From: Cyathus striatus
Taxonomy: Eukaryota; Basidiomycota; Agaricomycetes; Agaricales; Nidulariaceae
Assembly (NCBI GenBank): GCA_025738555.1
Contig: JAOVFP010000019.1
Location: forward strand, 1,178,001-1,242,000
Length of the DNA: 64,000 nt
Direction: 5' to 3'
Both the position numbers and the translations under genes were made by a program. A model generated the notes under the pieces. It made no database searches and had not been told where the DNA came from. It worked only from the letters and a program-made list of their open reading frames with translations. Shown piece by piece: positions 58,567 to 64,000 of the stretch. Each line of letters begins with the position of its first letter. Position 1 is the first letter of the stretch.

Positions 58567-59190
58567 CTAATTCTTACCCGTCATCTTCTTGCCCAACTCA
58601 ACCTCCTCATGATTCAATTTTCCTTTTGTCTCCCCCTTTTCTTTACCCATCTCTTTTCCTGTTCCTTTCTCCGTACCCATTCCTGTTCCCATCCTGGTAC
58701 CCACACCCATTCCCATCCCAGTGCCCTTTCCTGTCTCTCCAAACATCCCCATCCCACCCTCCCTTATCCCTGAAATATCGCTCCGAGGCACATCCCCCAC
58801 CTCACCACCTGATGTAAACATATCTGACCTGAGTTCACCCCCCTGATATGCACTGGACTGCGTACCAGGAGCAGTATCACACACTCCGAAAGGTGGATTA
58901 TGTGTTGCACTTGGATGTGTAGCATGCATATCTATATATATATATATCATTAGTAGTGAGTTGGGCCTGTAAGATTTCCTGAATTTCCTGTAGTGCTGGA
59001 GAATGCGCTTTTGTGAGAAGTATGTATGTCTGCATATTGTATGGTTAGTTATATTTGATGTAGATGAAGTAGAAAGTGAAGTTACCTCCTCCCATCATCA
59101 CACCGGGACCTGTCATCTTACTTGATTCAGTAGTGCCAGAAGTACCCTTCTGTGTCCCAGCCCATGTTTCTGCACACCATTAGCTTCATT
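58567..59190 (-). CDS. Gly/Met/Lys-rich low-complexity protein, 3' exons
   Basis: The terminal exon reads ELRSDMFTSGGEVGDVPRSD, GMGMFGETGKGTGMGMGVG, then KGTGKEMGKEKGETKGKLNH and EEVELGKKMTGKN. An upstream exon near 59150-59090 reads AGTQKGTSGTTESSKMTG. The 5' end is unresolved; GTTEKAAKTIEMAAGNVTMA at about 60.8 kb may be an earlier exon of the same gene. The composition (Gly, Lys, Thr, Met) resembles disordered stress or late-embryogenesis-like proteins, but no family is claimed. A paralogue lies at 51.4-51.95 kb. Confidence 0.4.
58929..58949. repeat. (TA)n microsatellite
   Basis: Short alternating TA tract just upstream of the terminal exon of the low-complexity gene. Confidence 0.7.
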
Positions 59191-59327
59191 TAGATAGAGA
59201 GAGAGAGGAAGGAATGTACTGTTATTCTGTTTTCCTAACCCTAGTGATATGCCTAGTAAAATAAGAAGGCTATTTTTCGAATATAATAAACATTTAGTAC
59301 TAGTAATACAGTTAGTGAATCAAGCCT

Positions 59328-59470
59328 GAGAGTCCAAGAGTTGGGGCAAGTCCTGAGCTGCCAACTAAAGTATTCTACTCAAGTACACTATCAAGGGAGG
59401 AGTCCAAAGGCTGGGGTTGAGTCCCATGCTGCCAGTCAAAGTATCACCTCTGATACAAATTAAGGGATTC
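59328..59470. repeat. two-copy tandem repeat with B-box-like word
   Basis: GAGTCCAAGAGTTGGGGCAA and GAGTCCAAAGGCTGGGGTTG head two units of about 70 bp that continue GCTGCCA and CAAAGTAT. GGTTGAGTCCC resembles a pol III B box, but no A box or poly(A) tail is visible. Confidence 0.45.
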
Positions 59471-60850
59471 AATATAACAACAATATATTTGGGCAGCTCA
59501 ACAATTCCTACATAAATTACAACATACTAGATAGCTATACAATAGAGAAAAGAACCTAAAGATAATACTCTGGAACATATTAGTACTTCTCTGTACCCAG
59601 AATAATGCACCCAGTACTAGGCTAGGCAATTGCATACCTTCAGGGAAATACTTTAGACTAGAGGACTCTTGGGCTGCTGGTCCCACCAGATACCACAATG
59701 CATAGCTATTGCACAGTCTCTGGAATGTCCACATGTCTCTTCTGTGTAATACTGCCACCATGTGGGAAACCACATGCCCCTAGGACTTTGAAATGCACAC
59801 TGAACACTTCCTGCAGCACATTGGGTAGTGCCATCAGATGTGCCAGTACTGGAAACACCAGTATCCATTATATCTGAGTACTTGGCCAGAATTAGCACAT
59901 GTATTAGTGTGTGTCTTGATGCATGCTTATTAATAGCATGGCATGGCACTTGATGCATCTCTGAAACTGAGTGTGCCCTCATGGATTCTTGTATGGAGGG
60001 GTAAACATACCTCTTTGACCATTAGGATGCACTAGGACATTATGACATACTATTTACCTTACCTATACCATCATGCATGAGACCGCTGCCATGTAATTAA
60101 ATATATAAGTAGTTAGGCATACCTTTAGAATACCTTAAGCACCGCACTGGCTGTACTTTTGTTCTTGCAGTAGAGTACATCTGAAATTGATATTGGATTC
60201 TGAAGTATAAATCTGAAGTCTGAAGTCTGTTCTGGAAGTACCTGAAAGCAATTGCATTATCTACTATTAAATACCTTGTTCATTTTACTATACTTGAAAA
60301 CTTTGCACCCTTGAACTTAATATAAATCTAACTCGAACTATATGTTCTTTGTTGGTGGTGTTAAAACTACATAAAATAACATAATCTAAAAGTTAGTCTT
60401 ATCACTAGTTTACCACTCAGCACTTTTTCCTCTGAAAAAATGTACCTTGAAGATGATTTCTCTTCGTGATGAGTAGGAAGGGACTTGGTAATATCATGTC
60501 ATGATGGGAGCAGGACATTCTGGTTCTTGTTCTGGGTTTTATTCTCGTCAGGGTGAGTGGTCTGTGTAGTTCCTCTCATTGAAGCTACCAAATTAACCAA
60601 CCTCAGTAAACCTATCAAAAGAAAAAGAAATGAAAAAAGAAATGAAAAGAAATGCATGAAGATAATCCTTAACAGTATCCTTAATCCCCACACCCAAATC
60701 AATAATGCCCCCAGCAACATTCTTAGTGCCAGTAACACCAGCTCCAGCAACATTCATGGCGCCCATTATAATGGCCATAGTGACGTTGCCAGCTGCCATT
60801 TCAATGGTCTTGGCTGCTTTCTCAGTTGTTCCTGGGGAGAGTTTGGTTTG
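59471..60850. other. AT-rich DNA, possible upstream exon at 60.66-60.84 kb
   Basis: The minus-strand stretch about 60840-60660 reads SPGTTEKAAKTIEMAAGNVT, MGAMNVAGAGVTGTKNVAGG and IIDLGVGIKDTVKDY, an Ala/Gly/Thr-rich repeat that may be the 5' part of the 58.6-kb gene. Elsewhere nothing is recognised. Confidence 0.3.
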
Positions 60851-60852
60851 GT

Positions 60853-61251
60853 GACACCTCAGACAAGGGTGGATCAGATCACTGTAAATATGGTACAACC
60901 CAATTTACTTAACAATTAGAATAGTTATTAAAATATGTTATCTGACTGATGTGTGAGCAAATCTAGAATATGTGCAAGAATAGGAAAACTGACCGATCCA
61001 TGCACAATATTTACAATAAGATCTGTGACCCCATCCATTCCTAGACCAATTGGAAAATTTTTGGAGGCTCAGTTCATGTTGCACAGGCAAAATCAGCATG
61101 AAACAATTGGAACAATAAGCAGATGTATTACCCAATTTAGAATTTTCTAATGCATCTGACACATTACATATTTTATGGCATATTCTAATTGTTACAAAAA
61201 TCAGGATGTACCATATTTACATGAACCTGATTTAGGCCTGTCTGAGGTGTG
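60853..61251. repeat. fold-back inverted repeat
   Basis: The arms 60853-60950 and 61152-61251 are complementary over about 98 bp with mismatches (shared CACCTCAGACA, TGTAAATATGGTACA and AACAATTAGAATA words), separated by about 200 bp. No ORF of note. Likely a decayed MITE-like element. Confidence 0.65.
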
Positions 61252-62529
61252 AGTTTGTAGTCCCCTGTTAAATCTTGTTTATGGATCTGTACCATATGTG
61301 GAAACAGATTGTTCCAGGACAGGGTTGTTTCACACCAGCTCAGAAGCTGCACCAACGACAGTTGAACCAGCAATAGTAGTAATATGTAGATTGAACATTG
61401 AGCATTGGTACTTGCACACACATAATAAGTAGTCAAATATGTAGTAGAGTATGGGAGACAGAGTGTGTTATGTTGTGGCTCATTATTATAAAACAGCAGC
61501 TCCCTTAGTTATTACAATAGATAAATTGGAACATAGTAGTAGTTCATAGATGCCAGTGTATTGAAGATACATGTTTTATTCAGTGTAGTATTTATTTAGT
61601 GCCAATAAGTAGACGATATAGAGTAACTTTATAGATGAGATAAAAGTGCTACAGATAATTTACTGAACATGGAACACCACCAAAACATCATTGCAGAGTA
61701 TATTATCAGTAGTAACAACTTGTGAAGCTTGAAGATTTATAATGTATAAGCGGTTTCTACTCAAACTTCCCACAGTATGTTGAAACTTGAGGTAAGCTAT
61801 CAAAGATACATTTAACATAGTATGCACTTTGATGTACTGTCTTGTTATTCTCCTCAATTCTCTCTCTTTCTACTCTTTCTCCCTTTCTCTAGTATACACC
61901 CCATTGAGATTTATTGACAATATATATTTACAGTTCATACATAAGTACACCTCAGTCATTGTATTATTAATACTACACTGAGGTAAGAGACTTTTACTTA
62001 TTATCCTGCCTTAACATATTCACCAGACCTTGAACCTAGTATTAAGCATTGAAGACAATACATTTAAAAATTCAACCTACTTCTCTGGGTAGTCAGCAGA
62101 ATAGGTAAAAAAGCATGGATATACACGATGTTCAATCCCATCAGAACATTTTATCATGATTCCATATTTTTACATGCAAATAAAAGCATCATCCAAGAGC
62201 ATACACCAGATTGCATGGAACAGTTCTTGATGACAATGTGTAAGAATATCTTTGTGCTGGGCACATAGAAAATTCTGGGCATGCACAAAAGTGAGTGTGA
62301 TTGAGCTCTTTACACTTAGCCATGTGTTCTGTACAGATCCATGCAGAGTCCATACAGAATTTTCGGAATCTGTGTGGAATCTGCACAGATTTTTTTCATT
62401 TTGGCAGAGGTTTTTTTGGATCTGTGCAAATTCCATATGGATTATGCAGAATTCCGCAGAATTCCACATTACAGACCTGAAAATTCTGTACAGATTCTGT
62501 ACAGAATCTTATTATACTTATTTCCTTGT
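61252..62529. other. AT-rich repetitive DNA, no gene
   Basis: Contains a TC-rich tract at about 61860-61895. At 62330-62520 there is a run of self-similar CAGAATTTTCGGAATCTG and TCTGTACAGATT words. No exon is supported. Confidence 0.45.
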
Positions 62530-62530
62530 G

Positions 62531-62815
62531 TGTGACACTCTGCATTAAGTGTGACACTAGGTGTTGAGTGTGACACTATACATTAAATGTGACACTATGC
62601 ATTAAGTGTGACACTAAGCGTTGAGTGTGATACTATACATTAAGCATGACACTATGCATTGAGTGTGACACTAAGTGTTGAGTGTGATACTATACATTAA
62701 GTGTGACACTATGCATTAAGTGTGACACTATGCATTAAGTGTGATACTATGCATTGAGTGTGATACTATACATTAAGCATGACACTATGCATTGAGCATG
62801 ATACTATATATTGAG
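62531..62815. repeat. minisatellite, 15 x 19 bp
   Basis: Fifteen uninterrupted 19-bp units of type TGTGACACTATGCATTAAG. Variants fall into classes: B (TGTGACACTAAGTGTTGAG), C (TGTGATACTATACATTAAG), A (the consensus) and D (CATGACACTATGCATTGAG). Their order B-C-A/D recurs, giving a 57-bp higher-order period. The unit is too short and lacks the spacers of a CRISPR array. Confidence 0.93.
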
Positions 62816-64000
62816 TGTATCACAGATTTCGTGTAGTGTCACACTTTTCACATAGGGTTATGCTTGACACCTGTGACAAGGCAGCAATGGAGACAAGATG
62901 GTGGTAGGAATGAGATGAGATTATGAATTAACAGTTTTAATAGTATTCATTGTGATTATATGTATGGAATCTGTATAGAATAATCACCTCTAATAATAAT
63001 AATAGCCACTATATAAATTCTGTATGGTATCTATACAGGTCTGTATGGGTCTGTATGGATCCACACAGAATTTTTGGATTCTGTTCAGATTCCATACAGA
63101 TCTGTACAGACCTCTTGGGGGAGTGTAAATTACTGGCATGATTGAGCATGCCATGCTCAAGGCCAAATTTTCATGCACAAAAGTGAATGCATCACACTCA
63201 AGGTATATATATTAGTTGTAAATGGCCTATTTTTAAGTTGAAACACAATGTAGATTAAGTATATATACTTTTTTTGTACTCCTGTAGTCTTATTGTTACT
63301 GCAAGTAAGGTTTTTAAGTGAGATGGAATGTCTGATATTGAAGAATAAATTTTATATTTCATGCTCAAACTTGTACATGCACACTCATTTTTCATGTTCA
63401 AGATTGTATTTCATGCTCAGGGTCCACATCTCATGCACAGGGTCCACACTTTCATGCACAGGGTCTGAGTTTTCACACTCAAGGTCTGTCAATTCTGTAA
63501 TACCACAGAGGTTCAATGAGAGGTTTACATCAAACCAAGGCATGATACATGGTGTGAGAAGGTCTTAGGTTAATAAGTGAGTGCTTAGAATGTCTCGATT
63601 CAAGCTTGTCCTTACTATACAAATTATAACTACTTAAATACTCTTTTACTATCTATTTACTATCTGTTTACTATCTATCTAAATATGTACCATGAATGAA
63701 TTACCCTTTGTTATTATCACCATGTGCATTGCTTACTCTTGTGTGATCTCTGAGAGGGTTAAGGAACAGATCACATAATGCATATGATGAGTAAGTGAGG
63801 AGATAGACAAAGGAAGGTGAAATGACTCCGAGAGGTGAGTGCATCACTGATGCGCATTCTAGGAGTGTCTAAAGATAGAATAGCACAGAATACTATATTG
63901 GGTAGTTTACATATTGGGTAAACTACATGCATCAGTCTGTCCATCACCACAACCCTTACAAATTCACACTCAAGGTCTTTACTTCACACTCATGATGTGA
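62816..64000. repeat. low-complexity CTGTATGG / CATGCACAGGGTC repeats
   Basis: At 63020-63115 the words CTGTATGG, CATACAGA and TCTGTACAGA repeat in both orientations. At 63360-63490 the words TTTCATGCTCA, TCATGCACAGGGTCCACA and TTCACACTCAAGGTCT repeat, and CACACTCAAGGTCT returns at the window end (about 63966). No gene was seen. Confidence 0.55.

Noticed and set aside
59653..59982. 109-codon minus-strand Cys/His-containing ORF as a gene
   Set aside because: No family pattern, no consistent neighbouring exon, and it lies in repeat-rich DNA.
62531..62815. CRISPR-like array
   Set aside because: Units are 19 bp back-to-back with no spacers, in a eukaryotic genome. It is a minisatellite.

Overview
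The window is eukaryotic nuclear DNA from a filamentous fungus, almost certainly an Agaricomycete (Basidiomycota). The evidence is the many short spliceosomal introns of about 50-75 nt with GT(A/G)AG donors and YAG acceptors, a mitochondrial-type ferredoxin, a DUF6533 membrane-protein family that I know only from basidiomycetes, a MULE transposase of the mushroom type, and an intron-bearing tRNA-Phe. There are no bacterial operons, rRNA genes or CRISPR arrays. All gene models were spliced by eye, and reading-frame arithmetic was checked wherever exact exons are quoted.

Layout. 1-10 kb: a full-length ABCB (MDR/Ste6-type) transporter on the minus strand (1059-6149) and a seven-helix-type fungal membrane protein (8130-9473, minus). 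10.2-16 kb: gene-poor, with a possible 2.9-kb element bounded by 36-bp inverted repeats and one MITE. 16-18.2 kb: a secreted protein resembling glycoside hydrolases (minus). 19.5-24.5 kb: an eight-exon MULE transposase gene with two in-frame TGA codons, next to an intact five-exon gene for a 281-aa protein ending in a C2HC zinc finger. 25.9-26.8 kb: mitochondrial [2Fe-2S] ferredoxin (YAH1-like).

27.8-58 kb is the most distinctive part. Four DUF6533 membrane-protein genes (27.8, 38.8, 45.6 and 56.2 kb, all plus strand) are interleaved with three SET-domain protein genes (30.1, 43.1 and 47.7 kb) and two SET relics (25.5 and 33.9 kb). The first three DUF6533 genes each have a SET gene as the next recognised gene downstream, so the locus looks like repeated segmental duplication of a two-gene module. 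Between modules lie a decayed MFS transporter flanked by a tRNA-Phe gene and a tRNA relic, and a protein kinase gene (49.9-51.0 kb). SET-2 is broken by a 338-bp MITE with a TA target duplication; removing it restores a 394-codon frame exactly.

53-55 kb holds a compact 1,093-bp transposon with 147-bp terminal inverted repeats, a 9-bp target duplication and one 182-aa ORF of unknown type, sitting inside an older inverted repeat. 58-64 kb is AT-rich and repeat-rich: a paralogue of the 51-kb low-complexity gene, a fold-back repeat, a 15-copy 19-bp minisatellite and short CTGTAYGG-rich stretches.

Functionally the recognised genes do not form one pathway. ABC transport, iron-sulphur cluster assembly and protein kinase genes are ordinary singletons. 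The DUF6533/SET block and the transposons mark an expanding and decaying accessory region.
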